In this document: positions 26,401 through 34,540 of the stretch, piece by piece
Layout of the letters: the number at the start of each line of letters is the position of its first letter
How positions within the stretch are numbered: the stretch's first letter is position 1
From: Protea cynaroides
Taxonomy: Eukaryota; Streptophyta; Magnoliopsida; Proteales; Proteaceae
DNA: 64,000 nt
Direction of reading: 5' to 3'
Assembly (NCBI GenBank): GCA_028583415.1
Contig: CM053276.1
Span: 63,221,510 to 63,285,509 of the forward strand
Translations under genes and position numbers: made by a program
The notes under the pieces: model-generated
What the model was told of the DNA's origin: nothing
What the model saw: only the letters and a program-made list of their open reading frames with translations
Databases searched by the model: none

Positions 26401-29400
26401 TTTTTCATCTCTTACTATTAGCCTATTACTAATAATTTAATCAATTGGTCATTTCATATCTACCTTACTTTGGATTTCTTGGAAAGATCTCAATTATCAT
26501 CATATGTGTTGGAATAAAAAAAAAATTGATTTCTTGGAAAGATCTCAATTATCATCATATGTGTTGGAATAAAATAAAAAAAAATTGATTGTGAAGGTGA
26601 ATAAGATAAACTTAGAATCCTATATAATGTTATTCAGTCATTTGATTATAATTATTTATGATAGTGCTTCCGACGCACAACGGCACAAGCACTAGATACT
26701 ATATGTTATATATATGAGACTATGAGTACACTTATTTAAGGTCATGCTAAATTGCCAATTGCCAACCCCACATGCTTAAATCTTACGCAAGTCCGCGACA
26801 CAAATTAGGTAACGAAATCTGTTATGTTAAGGAATTTAATAATGTGTAGCCGTCTAGTCGATAAAAGTGGATAGTTGAAATTGAATTGTGAATAATGGAA
26901 ACCTTAAGGGGGTAGCCTTATACTCATAGGCATCTTATTAATGATTTATAATTTATACACATAAATTTTTACAAAAATATAAAAAAAATGCACCCATAAC
27001 CAATAAGGCGATCGCCTAGACACTCTGGGCGTCCTAGGCGCTCTGGGCGACGCCTAGGCGTCGCCTGTAGTGCCTGGGCGTTCGCCTTTCTAACAATAGC
27101 AAGGCGCCCAGTCGCCCAGGCTTTAAAAAAGCGCCTGGACGCCGATGCCTAGGCGTCGCCTAGGCGACGCCTTGACAACTATGGATATAGTAGTTTGCTT
27201 TTTACTCCGCCGAGTAACAAGATTACCCTCAACAAAGATACAGTATCCAGTGGTGGAACGTCTATCACTATCAGCTCCTGCCCAATTAGAATCAGAATAA
27301 CCAACAATGTCAAGATGCCGATGCCGATGATAAATAAGACCAATTCCAAGAGATTTCTTAAGGTACCGCAATATGCGACAGTCTGCCTCCCAATGAATAA
27401 TTTTAGGAGCATACATAAACTGACTAACAACTACAACAGCAAAGGAAATATCAGGCCAAGTTATAGTTAGATAAATCAGTTTTCCAACTAAGCGTCTGTA
27501 CTGATGAATATCAGAATATTCAGGACTGTCACATGTTTCAAGTTTCTGATGCGGGTCCATTGATGTATCAACCGGTTTAGCTCCAAGAACTCCTAACTCA
27601 AAAAGTAAATCAAGCACGTACTTTCTTTGAGACAGGCTAGTGCTTTTACTATTGTGAACCACTTCAATCCCCAAGAAGTAATAAAGAAGACCTAAGTCTT
27701 TCATCTGGAAGTGAGTATTCAAATAAGATTTAATTTCAGTGATGCATGTCTTATCATTCCCTGTAATAATAATATCGTCAACATAAACTGCAATAATAGT
27801 AACATGAGAGGAACAGCGTACAAAAATGGAATGATCAGAGTAACATGTAACGAAGCCAAAGTCTGTAATAACAGTGCTGAACTTATCAAACCCTGCACGA
27901 GGAGATTGATTAAGGCCATAAATTGCCTTAAGCAATTTGCACACTTTAGTTGAGTTCCCTCCTTGAGCAACATACCCTAGAGGTTGGTCTATGTTGACTT
28001 CCTCGTGTAGGTCACCATATAAGAAGGCATTCTTAACATCCATCCGATAAAGAGGCCAATCAAGATTCACAGCCAAAGAAATAATTACACGAACAGAGTT
28101 GAGACGAGCAACAAGGGAGAACATCTAAAAATAATCCATCCCATAGGTCTGAGTAAATCCTTTGGCAACTAGTCTAGCCTTCAGTCTGTCAACAGTTCCA
28201 TCAGAATTATGTTTTACTGCATAAACCCACCTGCAACAAACTACTGAATGACCTTCAGGAAGATCCATAAGAGTCCATGTTGGGCGAGCCAATAAGGTAT
28301 CCATCTCAACATCCATAGCTGCTTTCCACCCTGGATGGGACAAGGCTTGGGAAAGGGTAGTAGGAACAATAGTAGTAAATAATGATTGAACCAAATTTTG
28401 GTGATAATGAAGGAGATGGTCAGTTGAAACAAAATTTTTAATAGTGTAAGCAACCAAAGAACGCTGAAGAGCAATAGGAAGATCAACAGAAACCTCAAGA
28501 TTGGGAGAAGTAGTAGTCGTCGGTGGAGTAGCTGGAGTAGTAGTTGTTGGAGTCACCTTAAAACGCCGTTGATAAATTTGTAGGGGAGGTGGGGGGTCAT
28601 CAAATGGAGAAGAGACATCAGAGGAAGGAGAATCATCAAATGGGACTAAAGGGATCGGCGGTTTAGATGGAGGTGAAGGAGGTGGCACCAAGACTTGATA
28701 GTATGGTTTGTCTTCCAAAAAGGTAACATCAGAACTGACATAGTGACGTTTAGTAGTAGAATCAAAACACCTATACCCCTTCTGAGTACGGGAATAACCA
28801 AGAAAGATACACTTTAGAGTACGAGGGGAAAGTTTTTCTAATTTAGGATGCATAATGTGAACAAAGCACTTACTATCAAAAACTCTAGGATGAACAGGAA
28901 ATAAAGGAGTGTTAGGATAAGATGAAATCTCATTTCGTTTTATAAAGCAGAAGATGGCACACAATTTATAAGAAAACAGGCTGTCAAGACAGCATCACAC
29001 CAATAAAACTGAGGGACATTCATATGAAACATTAGGGACCTAGCAATATCCAGAAGATGCCTATTTTTGCATTCAGCAACCCCATTTTGTTGAGGGTTAT
29101 AGGCACAACTTGTATGATGGATTATACCATTAGCAAAACAGAAATCAGAAACAGCATGTTGAACATATTCAAGGGCATTATCTGTTCGTAACACTTTGAT
29201 TGGAACGCCAAACTGAGTAAGAATTTTCTTATAAAACCTTTTGAAATAGAAAGAAACTCAGAACGGTCTTTTATTAAATAAAGCCAAGTCATCTAAGAAA
29301 ATCATCCACGAAGGTTACAAAATAAGATAAACCTAATCTATTGGGCACACGACAAGGGCCCCAGATATCAGAATGTACTAAAGAAAAAGGGGTAGAATTC

Positions 29401-32400
29401 CTAGGATTAAAACTAACAAAGAAAGATGAACGATGATGTTTTCCTAATTCACAGGCTTCACATTGTAGTGTAGTGAGAAGCTTGCAACTAGGAATAAGAA
29501 CCTTCATCTTAGGAAGACAAATGACCAAACCGTTGGTGCCATTGAAGAGGGGTGGTAGTAGTAGTGGTAGTTGCAGCAATAGGTAAACGTTCTGTAGGCT
29601 CCAAGTAGTACAGACCAGCATGCTCACATCTGCCACCAATCATTTCCTTGGTCCTAAAATCCTAAAAGGTACAATGGGAGGGGTAAAAGGTAGCAATACA
29701 ATTAAGAGATTTGGTTAGTTAACTAGTAGACAAAAGATTAAGAGGAAAATTAGGTACATGTAGGACTGAGGGTAAAGACATAGACTGGTTAAGGGAGACA
29801 TGACTATGCTGAGAGGCAGTAGTAGAAGACCCATCAGCAAGGTTAATAGTAATAGGTTTATTGGTTTCATGGAGAGATGAAAAGACAGAGGACTCACCCA
29901 TCATGTCACAGGTGGCACCCGAATCAATGATCCAAGGGTGAAAGGATGTGTAGGAAAGGAGGGCAGATGTACCTGTATGAGCCAAAGTAGCAGTAGAAGG
30001 ACTAATAGTCTCAAAATTTTGAATCCTTCGAAGAAGGGCCTCATGCTGATTAGAAGACGGAGCAGGTGGAGATGGTGGAATGAGGGCAGCCAAGGATGCA
30101 TCATCAATGGTAACACTATTCACAAAATTATCAGGGCGACCAAACTTATTCCAACAGGTATCAACAATGTGGTTGGGTTTGTTGCAATGATTACAGAAGC
30201 GGGTAGACTTATCAACTAAAGAATGGCCAAAACCATGACCACGACCACAACCATGACCTCGACCACGGTTGGAACCAGGACCCCTAGAGGTGGAACGCCG
30301 TCCATGGCCAGCAAACAAGGCAGTTGTATCTTTTGGGGAAGGGTCGGTCTGGGGAACCAAACGTTGGAGACGAAAGAAGGTTTCACTTAGGGTAGGTATG
30401 GAAGCACCGGCAAGAAGCTGACTCTTCACTGTTTGATACTCAGGAGAAAGGCCAGCCAGAAACTTGGCCACATAAAATTCAGACTGTTGGGTCTTTAATT
30501 TATTGATATCAATGGTAAGGGGCTACACAGCCAGGATCTCTTCAATAAGAATTTTGAAGCCTCCATAGTAGTCAATTATCTTGGCCATAGGTCTCTTTTA
30601 GATCATTTCATATGGCTTTAGCGGTATTGTGAAACATTACAGTAGGCAAGATGGAAACTTCAATACTGTTCCATAACCAAGTTTGAATTAAAGAATTATC
30701 ACGAAGCCTAGTATCATAAACTTTTACAGACTCTGGATCTTTAACATCACTAACAGGAGCATCTTCAGAAAGAATCTTAATTTTGTCTTTAGACAAGATG
30801 TATGCCTTGATAGCCTAAGCCCATACAAGGTAGTTTGAAACCCCTTTCAATTTCACAGTGATGATCTAAACCTCCAAAGGCTTGTAATCAGTCATCTTGA
30901 ATAGTAATAACCTGTGACCAACACAACTAAGTAATGTAAAGAAATATTGTTCTTCTTTCATCCGGTTCCGCCAACCGAGAAGCCAAGGAAATAAGGCTCA
31001 AATAGAAGCAGAGGATGATGGAGGTAGTGGGATTACACAATATATAACTTTGCACAAATATATTCTCAGTTCAGCCAACCGAGTGGCCAAAGGAATGATG
31101 GCTCAAGAGGGGTGGCGGTAGGATGATAGGTAGTAAAAAAAAAAAAAAAAAATATTAATGTTTACCACATTGACAGTAAGTAGATGATCAAGAAGTTATC
31201 AATCACACATAGACAGAATAATAGTAAGCACAGCAAATCTTGATCATCTAGTAGCACCAAGGAGAATCAATACATAGTTAGAGCAAAAATATCAACGACC
31301 TATCAAGCCAAGCTTTGATGATAGCCAAGATCTAATGCTCTGATACCATGTAACAAAACCACACAACCACAAATACTAAACCAGAAAATCAAAGAAAGAA
31401 GGAGAGAGTAGAAGAAATAAGAAGAAGAAGAAGAAGAGAGCAGACCAAGAAAACCTGCAAGGAGTTGGGTCGAGATCAGTGTGCCTCTCTCACAGATATC
31501 ACTATTATTTATAAGAGAAAAGTATCCAATTACATATAGAAAATCACCATAAACAAAAGGAGACAGAATAAGAAAGAAATAAAACACATTAATGGAAACT
31601 AAATAAGAGAAACAAAGGAAAGAAATTAGCAGCCAGCAGCTAGTGTCGCTGGCGCTAATTACCACCAGCAACCCTGGCTTGGTTCTCAAACTGGGCCCTA
31701 TGGGCCTGGTTTACTTGGGCCATGTTAACATCCTTATTTATTTGCCTTTTTTCTGACTAGCTAACATCTTCACTGTATTAAGTACCAGATTGGATAGGGG
31801 AAAGAAAGTATGGTATGGAAGTGAAAAACCAATAAAATTTTTAAATTAAACATTTTATGATTTGAAAATTAAACTTAAATTCTGAGCTGTAGTTTGGCAG
31901 GGCAATTGCAGCCTTTTGCTATCAGTAGCAAGATGAATTTTGAGGAATGATATATCATAAATCTCTTAATTGTATAAACTTATACTCCCCTCAGTTGATC
32001 TCCAACTTCTATTGCACTTTTTTTAATAGTCAGCAAATAATTTATTAGGAACAATGTCAAAGTACAGATGACTATAGGGGAGGTGGTGAAGAAAGACATG
32101 TATAGCTTAGGCTTTGCTTCAAGTATGATATCGAACAGAGCTGATTAGCGGACAAGAATCTATACAGCCAACCCCATTTAGTTGGGATAAAGCTTTGTTA
32201 TTGTTGTTGTTGTTATTGTAATGTCAAAGTACAGATCTATCCAAAATGGGAGCATTAAGATATACCAATATAAAATACCCATATGGGCACAATGTGTAGA
32301 GGGCCCATATTTCCCAACCTTACAACCTTCTACATGGAGAGGCTTGAAACACAAAAGTATCCCCACGATTTTTTTTAGCTAACAAAGTCTGAAGTGCATT

Positions 32401-33502
32401 ACTAGAACTTGGACTCCAAAAGAACAAGATGTACCTTTGGGAGCACTATGGCCTTTCTTTTCTAATTAGATGTCATATCATCACAGAACTTCATCTGTTC
32501 ATTTCATCCATCAGATGACTAAAGCTAAGTCAGCCTCCACAATCACTTTTGTTACCACTTTTCTGAGAAATATGTGAATAAACTTTGTGTAGAACTTTGA
32601 TCTCCACTAGATTTGATTCTTGTGTGCAATACTGTGGACTCCTGGTCCACGTTATCTCCTGAAGCATTGTTCAATTTGCTAGATTTTGGGCACACCAAAG
32701 CCATGAAACTGTACTGATTATATGTTAATATTGTTTATTTTGATTCCTAATACATGTTACTTAACTTTCTTCTTTATTGTCAGTAGACTGTGATTAGACT
32801 ATTTAGTCTCTGAGCTGATGTGGACTTTTTAGCTCTGCCCGACTTAATAGTTCGGCCATCATTTTAGAAGTGTATTTCAATCGTAACCAGCCGTTACAGC
32901 GATCAGCCTTAGAGGCTAGACTGAGGAGAGGAGGAAAAGGGAGGAACAGAATACTGGCACTTTTAGGCTTATGGCTTAAAATGGCTGCTATTATGTGCTT
33001 CAAGAAAACAAAATTTATGATGCCCTGCTTTGGCCTTATCACAGAAGGCTGCAGTATTTATCTTAAGTTTAAAACTGCATGTCATATATGGTTGTAGAAG
33101 ATGTTGTATAGTGGTCCGGTGTAAAGAGTTCATCAGGCTGTTTCGTTGCAGGGGAACTGTTCTCCCCCAAAAACCTAATGACAGAACTGTTTTATTTGTA
33201 TTTTGTGCTAATTTTGAAGACAATGAGATGCTTATCCACTAAAATACCTGCTTTATCCTTGCAGCTCAACCCTAGATACTTGTAATCCCTTATTAACATC
33301 ATATATATTATTCTAATCTCTGTATTTATGTTACAGCATGTTTCAAGAGGAGACACCAGTGTGGCACACCATTAATTGTAACAAGCTTCCCAAGGATTAC
33401 AGGGATGCAGATGTGGATGACAGCTTCAGAGATAAAGAGATCACCACGATCACAGATATTGAAGTTTTGTCTCATTATGATTCAGATCATTATGCAACAT
33501 GA
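5115..33502 (+). CDS. OS9: OS-9-like ER lectin for ER-associated degradation (exons 2 to last; 5' exon missing)
   Basis: Exons: 5115-5315, 12584-12655, 19376-19491, 19576-19642, 19743-19849, 33337-33502 (TGA at 33500). They join in frame into 242 residues; all introns have GT/AG ends. Known plant OS-9 proteins are about 280 residues, so about 50-60 N-terminal residues with the signal peptide are missing, presumably left of the window. OS-9 binds trimmed mannose glycans on misfolded glycoproteins in the ER lumen and hands them to the HRD1/SEL1L ligase. The MRH lectin domain is visible: EGWWSYEFCYQ with the tandem-Trp motif, then YTNGTVCDL, then VRFVC...ITELSTCKYALTVQCPLLCEHP. The expected glycan-contact residues (WW, Q, R, E, Y) and Cys pairs are all present. 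Introns of 7.3, 6.7 and 13.5 kb hold copia A, LINE/MITE debris and copia B plus hAT. Exons show no frameshift, so the gene looks functional. The C-terminal tail after HPMFQEETPVWHTINC is acidic. Confidence 0.9.
5316..5995 (+). other. OS9 intron flank left of copia A
   Basis: AT-rich intron sequence between the donor at 5316 and the copia A target duplication. A short A run with a following G-rich stretch lies at 5572-5587. I see no gene or clear repeat family. Confidence 0.4.
6001..6288 (+). repeat. 5' LTR of copia A
   Basis: 288 bp, TG...CA ends, with internal repeats of a GCAGCAGCC/CTTCCTCAAGTC motif at about 6030-6125. The PBS follows at 6289-6300. Confidence 0.9.
6652..6781 (+). mobile_element. 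Foldback hAT MITE (130 bp) in copia A leader
   Basis: The ends CATAGTTGTCTAGGCACC and GATGCCTTGACAACCATG are imperfect inverted repeats matching the TIR of the large hAT at 20750. The flanks ATCCTATT (6644-6651) and GTCGTATT (6782-6789) agree at 6 of 8 positions, fitting a decayed 8-bp hAT duplication. The interior is rich in CCAAGGTG and CCTAGGCG steps. No coding capacity. Confidence 0.75.
6918..7692 (+). pseudogene. Gag of copia A, N-terminal part (broken)
   Basis: The frame begins at ATG 6918 and shows the copia gag start LEGLNNFQQWRKIVKLVLMERDQQDHL-like text (about residues 28-55). It then breaks at a stop near 7206 and at several frameshifts around 7250-7400. A later frame at 7406-7690 carries FLGGLGLEYDAVRSQIL, typical of the UBN2-type copia gag, and then a Gly/Ser-rich linker. 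It is interrupted at 7693 by the solo LTR insertion; the zinc knuckle lies beyond it at about 8656. Confidence 0.8.
7698..8650 (+). mobile_element. Solo LTR of the TR-GAG family, nested in copia A gag
   Basis: The insert runs from TGATGCAGTCG to TTTGCCATCA (953 bp) and is flanked by a perfect 5-bp duplication AGCCC (7693-7697, 8651-8655). It shares the LTR ends, the G-box palindrome (7806-7829) and parts such as GTTGAGTCTCACTAGTTGTGAG with the other TR-GAG LTRs, but is otherwise well diverged. It fixes the true LTR termini of this family. It arose by LTR-LTR recombination (inference) and is younger than copia A. Confidence 0.9.
8656..11990 (+). pseudogene. Pol of copia A: knuckle, protease, integrase, RT, RNase H (broken)
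   Basis: Recognisable blocks: CCHC-like CYHCGKPGYIQTF at about 8661; protease WIIDSGASDHMTG at about 8925-8965; integrase zinc region and LVHSDVWGPC at about 9440-9475, with QNGVVERKNRHL-type text near 9730-9770; reverse transcriptase LDVKNVFLHGDLYEEVYM (10796-10850), LYGLKQS and YVDDIVITGDD (11059-11090); RNase H with SKKQIVITRSSAESKYHAMAH (11630-11696) and WCDNQAAIHIASSP (11770-11810). Stops and frameshifts separate all the blocks. The YVDD catalytic site itself is intact. Confidence 0.88.
12018..12300 (+). repeat. 3' LTR of copia A
   Basis: 283 bp, starting TGTTAGAGATATCAAG after TGATGGGGTG and ending TTTATTTACA, followed by the CTTTC duplication. Confidence 0.9.
12873..13049 (+). repeat. 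Perfect 77-bp tandem duplication, 100-bp period
   Basis: The 77 bases at 12873-12949 (starting GGTAATAGATTGTGTGC) recur without a mismatch at 12973-13049. The 23-bp spacer ends in ATCATCAT, like the interior of the unit. It lies in the OS9 intron and is not coding. Confidence 0.9.
13528..13558 (+). repeat. (TG)n microsatellite
   Basis: About 15 uninterrupted TG units in the OS9 intron. Confidence 0.95.
13690..13851 (+). mobile_element. 5'-truncated RTE-type LINE 3' end
   Basis: This piece matches the tail of the RTE LINE at 17712-17850 (GAAGAAAGACATGTATAGCTT ... ATTTAGTTGGGATAAG) and ends in (GTT)n, the usual tail of plant RTE elements. The sequence between 13050 and 13690 is unremarkable AT-rich intron. 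Confidence 0.75.
14442..14493 (+). repeat. (TA)n microsatellite
   Basis: About 26 uninterrupted TA units inside the paired-repeat element. Confidence 0.95.
14520..14945 (+). repeat. Minisatellite with GGAGCCTACTACC core
   Basis: About ten imperfect units of 30-60 bp share GTTGGAGCCTACTACC, TGCATGTGATGCAACC and TTTTCGTTCGTG-like segments; a (CTA)n run closes the array at 14925-14945. Confidence 0.75.
15789..15870 (+). mobile_element. Eroded hAT MITE remnant
   Basis: GAGCCTTGACAACTATG (15854-15870) is the right TIR of the hAT family, and CCTAGGCGCC just before it is the family's subterminal step. The left TIR is poorly kept (CTGTCTAGGTG at about 15796). The flanking duplication is not convincing. 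Confidence 0.45.
16430..17856 (+). mobile_element. RTE-clade LINE, 5'-truncated, reverse transcriptase broken
   Basis: The readable reverse transcriptase runs from about 16440 (YWLTKLFNKIV) through a frame at 16669-16983 with GFIPNRSTTEPIY and KDLHMVVIDLEKIYDRI, then SLNPYLFSF and RFADGIVLVDE near 17055-17090, and LELWRSTLESKGFKISRT. The catalytic FADD box reads FADG, and stops and frameshifts are frequent, so it is dead. The 3' end (ATTTTGTTGGGATAAG then (GTT)n) is the plant RTE/BovB-like tail. No endonuclease domain is left. It lies in an OS9 intron in the gene's orientation. Confidence 0.85.
17996..18215 (+). repeat. Fragment homologous to the interior of the hAT derivative at 47733
   Basis: From GGTCAAACTTTGGTTGGAGTATGCGAATGC to the CCTAGCATTTGAA and CCCAAAAAT text it parallels 48183-48385 in the same orientation, with scattered substitutions. 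It contains TTTTTAGTGATG and GGCATCAAA blocks in the same order. No TIRs are visible next to it. The remaining intron from 17857 to 18547 shows nothing else. Confidence 0.7.
18548..18662 (+). mobile_element. Foldback hAT MITE (115 bp)
   Basis: Ends CTAGGTTGACACGGTG and CCCTTGACAACCTTG are diverged hAT TIRs; the interior has CAAGGCGACCAAGGCGTCC. The flanks GTCGAAAC (18540-18547) and GTCAAAAC (18663-18670) match at 7 of 8 bases, as expected of a hAT target duplication. Confidence 0.7.
18999..19230 (+). repeat. Imperfect ~115-bp tandem duplication
   Basis: The unit starting CCCACAGGAAA...GATGAAATGC and containing CATCCAAATCTATGTTTCTG recurs about 115 bp later with a few changes. It is in the OS9 intron, about 150 bp before exon 19376-19491. 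Confidence 0.8.
19993..20374 (-). repeat. 3' LTR of copia B
   Basis: 382 bp with TG...CA ends. It includes a (GAA)n-like stretch near 20060-20085. It begins 144 bp after the OS9 exon ending at 19849. Confidence 0.93.
20369..20749 (-). pseudogene. Copia B RNase H C-terminal part
   Basis: On the - strand this frame reads [53 protein letters not shown] and LADILTKPL, the conserved RNase H end of copia pol. It was continuous with the frame at 27192 and upstream before the hAT inserted at the 8-bp duplication GATATAGT. Confidence 0.9.
21509..24046 (-). pseudogene. hAT-family transposase (BED finger, DUF659, hAT dimerisation), nearly complete
   Basis: Read right to left: ATG near 24046; BED-type finger text WKYGYWPDLGNKNMVKC at about 23860-23945 (second Cys is Arg: KCTLRGK) and GIKRLKQHLAG; linker with MHEYITKNQKRKINDLDD (23715-23769); DUF659-like SDGWTDKRGRHLINFLVN with LGSVDASKHVQDA (23100-23215); TPCAAHCIDLMLEDIGNL (22905-22960) with a 208-residue open frame; C-terminal WWGIHGVASPELLNIASRIL and SSSGCERNWSTFE (21955-22070), the hAT dimerisation signature. 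A GTAAGT donor at 22158 and an ACAG acceptor near 22074 suggest an intron. Frameshifts near 23944, 23440 and 23040 make it probably inactive. It would cut and paste elements with CATAGTTGTCAAGGCG ends. Confidence 0.85.
24436..25436 (+). repeat. 1-kb polypurine minisatellite inside the hAT
   Basis: About 20 units of 40-60 bp, each made of a (T)GCGCAGAGAAGAAG core, a run of GAA triplets and an A run of 8-20. Over 1 kb the + strand is almost only purines apart from the GTGCGC steps; the last unit has about 15 GAA repeats (25338-25399). The long Lys/Glu- or Phe/Ser-rich frames across it are artefacts of the repeat. Confidence 0.93.
26473..26582 (+). repeat. 55-bp tandem duplication in the hAT right half
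   Basis: GATTTCTTGGAAAGATCTCA... to TGTTGGAATAAAA occurs at 26473 and again at 26528, almost identical. The surrounding 25600-26980 is AT-rich filler with several poly-T and poly-A runs and no gene. Confidence 0.85.
27192..28964 (-). pseudogene. Copia B reverse transcriptase and RNase H N-terminal part
   Basis: A 333-residue open frame (27123-28124) reads [52 protein letters not shown] (the catalytic YVDD), [28 protein letters not shown] and YSDSNWAGADSDRRSTTGYC, ending at the hAT insertion. The upstream frame 28125-28964 gives the integrase C-terminus, a Pro/Ser/Thr-rich linker and the RT start WKAAMDVEMDTLL; a single stop at 28125 separates the two. Confidence 0.92.
28940..29650 (-). pseudogene. 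Copia B integrase
   Basis: Frames at 29289-29639 and 28940-29194 (- strand) show the pre-integrase zinc region end [24 protein letters not shown] with the first catalytic Asp, VTFVDDFLR, then NGIIHHTSCAYNPQQNGVAECKNRHL with the catalytic Glu region. A frameshift near 29200-29290 separates the two. Confidence 0.88.
29719..30905 (-). pseudogene. Copia B gag and protease
   Basis: Starts near 30896 with [25 protein letters not shown] text, broken by stops. The frame 29719-30471 has FLAGLSPEYQTVKSQLL, an Arg/Gly-rich linker, the CCHC knuckle FCNHCNKPNHIVDTCW, and the protease PWIIDSGATCDMMG (active-site DSG). The gag is the same type as that of copia C. Confidence 0.9.
31349..31730 (-). repeat. 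5' LTR of copia B
   Basis: 382 bp, adjoining the primer site at 31337-31348; ends in TTAACA on the + strand, followed by TCCTT. Confidence 0.93.
32053..32236 (+). mobile_element. 150-bp RTE-type LINE tail with 17-bp target duplication
   Basis: The insert 32070-32219 matches the RTE LINE 3' end (GAAGAAAGACATGTATAGCTT ... CATTTAGTTGGGATAA) and ends in (GTT)n/TATTGT. It is flanked by perfect copies of AATGTCAAAGTACAGAT (32053-32069, 32220-32236). It lies in the last OS9 intron. Confidence 0.9.
32237..33336 (+). other. OS9 last-intron sequence, nothing recognised
   Basis: Ordinary AT-rich sequence ending in the acceptor TTATGTTACAG at 33336. Short chance frames only. Confidence 0.5.
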
Positions 33503-33711
33503 AAATTTATATGCTGGGAGAACATTACTGGGAAGGAAATTTTCCCCTCACTTTGGTGGTAGCCAGCAGAGTGTTTAAGTACTCTGGCATGGCTTCACCT
33601 TAATTTTATTTCCAATCTTCTATATTATGGATCCTCAAATCAGTATATGTTAAGAGTTTCATCTTCACATCTTGCTTCCAAGCGGTCTTTAATGTTAAGA
33701 AAGGAAGCTCT
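33503..33711 (+). other. OS9 3' untranslated region (approximate)
   Basis: Sequence after the TGA up to the LINE insertion. No canonical AATAAA is seen; the actual poly(A) site cannot be fixed from sequence alone. Confidence 0.4.
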
Positions 33712-34498
33712 AGCAATGCGTTAAATTTTTTTTTGATGAATGAATCAATATATTAGCAAAGCCCGAGAGCAAGCCATGGCCTCCAGAGGGGGGAACCAGG
33801 CCAATTACAAGAAAATACAAAACCCAAAACCATCACGATGGCACTAAGCAAAGCAAAACAAAAGATAAAACCATCTCGGAAATCTTCTCAACCAGGGTCA
33901 AGGTTCCAAGTAGATCGAATGAATCTCTCCCTCTCTGACTCCTGAGGATGAAATATGATGGGCATCAATATTCCACGCACATCAAAGGTAATGGTTTTCT
34001 AGATTTGCTCATAAGATCTAGCTTTTCCGGTCCAGCTACTTAAATTTCTCTCAAACCAGATATGGTACACTGTAATTGCGAAAGTAGTCTTTACTGTAGT
34101 ATCACCAATAGATCTTCTCTTCAATTTCTTTGCAATCCATCTCCACTCTTGTCAAAAGCCCGAATTGGTCTATTGTTGAGCCATCATTTCTCTAGAATAT
34201 TTCCCCATACTGATTTGGATAAAGAGCATTCAAGGAATAAGTGATTAATGTCCTAATCTGCTGCCCAGCATAAGGTACAACTAGCATTGTGGATAATACC
34301 ACGACTACAGAGAAGGGACCAAGTATGAAGGGAATGAGATAAGGCTCTCCAAAGGATGAAACTGTATCTAGGAGAGAATCCTTTGTACCATATCATATCA
34401 AATCAATTATCCTTGGGACATCTTAATCTAACTAGGTTCCAAGCTGATGAGGCAGAGAAAACACCGTTTAAGGAGGCAAATCCAGCAATGCGCTAAAT
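33712..34498 (-). mobile_element. L1-type LINE, 5'-truncated, with 15-bp target duplication
   Basis: Flanked by AGCAATGCGTTAAAT (33712-33726) and AGCAATGCGCTAAAT (34484-34498), one mismatch. On the - strand 34440-34040 reads IWYKGFSPRYSFILWRAL, GIIHNASCTLCWAAD and INHLFLECSLSKSVWGNIL, which is the zinc-binding end (zf-RVT) of a plant L1 ORF2. It ends at 33727 in an A tract on the - strand. It has stop codons. It inserted just downstream of the OS9 stop codon. Confidence 0.9.
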
Positions 34499-34540
34499 AA
34501 TACCAATGCAAATCCAGCAATGCGCTAAATATTACCAATG
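34468..34540 (+). repeat. Short tandem duplication at the LINE edge
   Basis: GCAAATCCAGCAATGCGCTAAATA-TACCAATG occurs twice with a ~33-bp period right at the LINE target duplication. The following 34541-36119 is intergenic, with a (GA)n run at 35779-35801 and no gene. Confidence 0.75.

Larger units (their letters stand above)
20750..27183 (-). mobile_element. 6.4-kb hAT transposon nested in copia B
   Basis: The ends CATAGTTGTCAAGGCG (20750) and CGCCTTGACAACTATG (to 27183) are perfect 16-bp inverted repeats. The flanks carry a perfect 8-bp duplication GATATAGT (20742-20749, 27184-27191), diagnostic for hAT. Both subterminal regions (20770-20850, 27005-27175) are GC-rich and packed with CCTAGGCG-type steps, likely transposase binding sites (inference). 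It encodes a hAT transposase on the - strand and carries a 1-kb polypurine array upstream of that gene. It is one of the latest insertions here, as it sits inside copia B. Confidence 0.95.
19993..31730 (-). mobile_element. Copia B: Ty1/copia element, antisense in the OS9 intron, split by a hAT
   Basis: LTRs at 19993-20374 (3' LTR) and 31349-31730 (5' LTR), both 382 bp, about 95 percent alike by eye. A perfect 5-bp duplication TCCTT flanks it (19988-19992, 31731-31735). The primer site GCTCTGATACCA (31337-31348 on the + strand, the complement of TGGTATCAGAGC) abuts the right LTR, and the purine tract AAGCTTGAGGGAGGG (as read on the - strand) abuts the left. Gag, protease, integrase, RT and RNase H read right to left. 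After removing the nested hAT (20750-27183) the element is about 5.3 kb. It is fairly young, with long open frames but several breaks. Confidence 0.95.

Noticed and set aside
27711..27973. Frames antisense to copia B pol
   Set aside because: They are shadows of the 333-residue reverse transcriptase frame.
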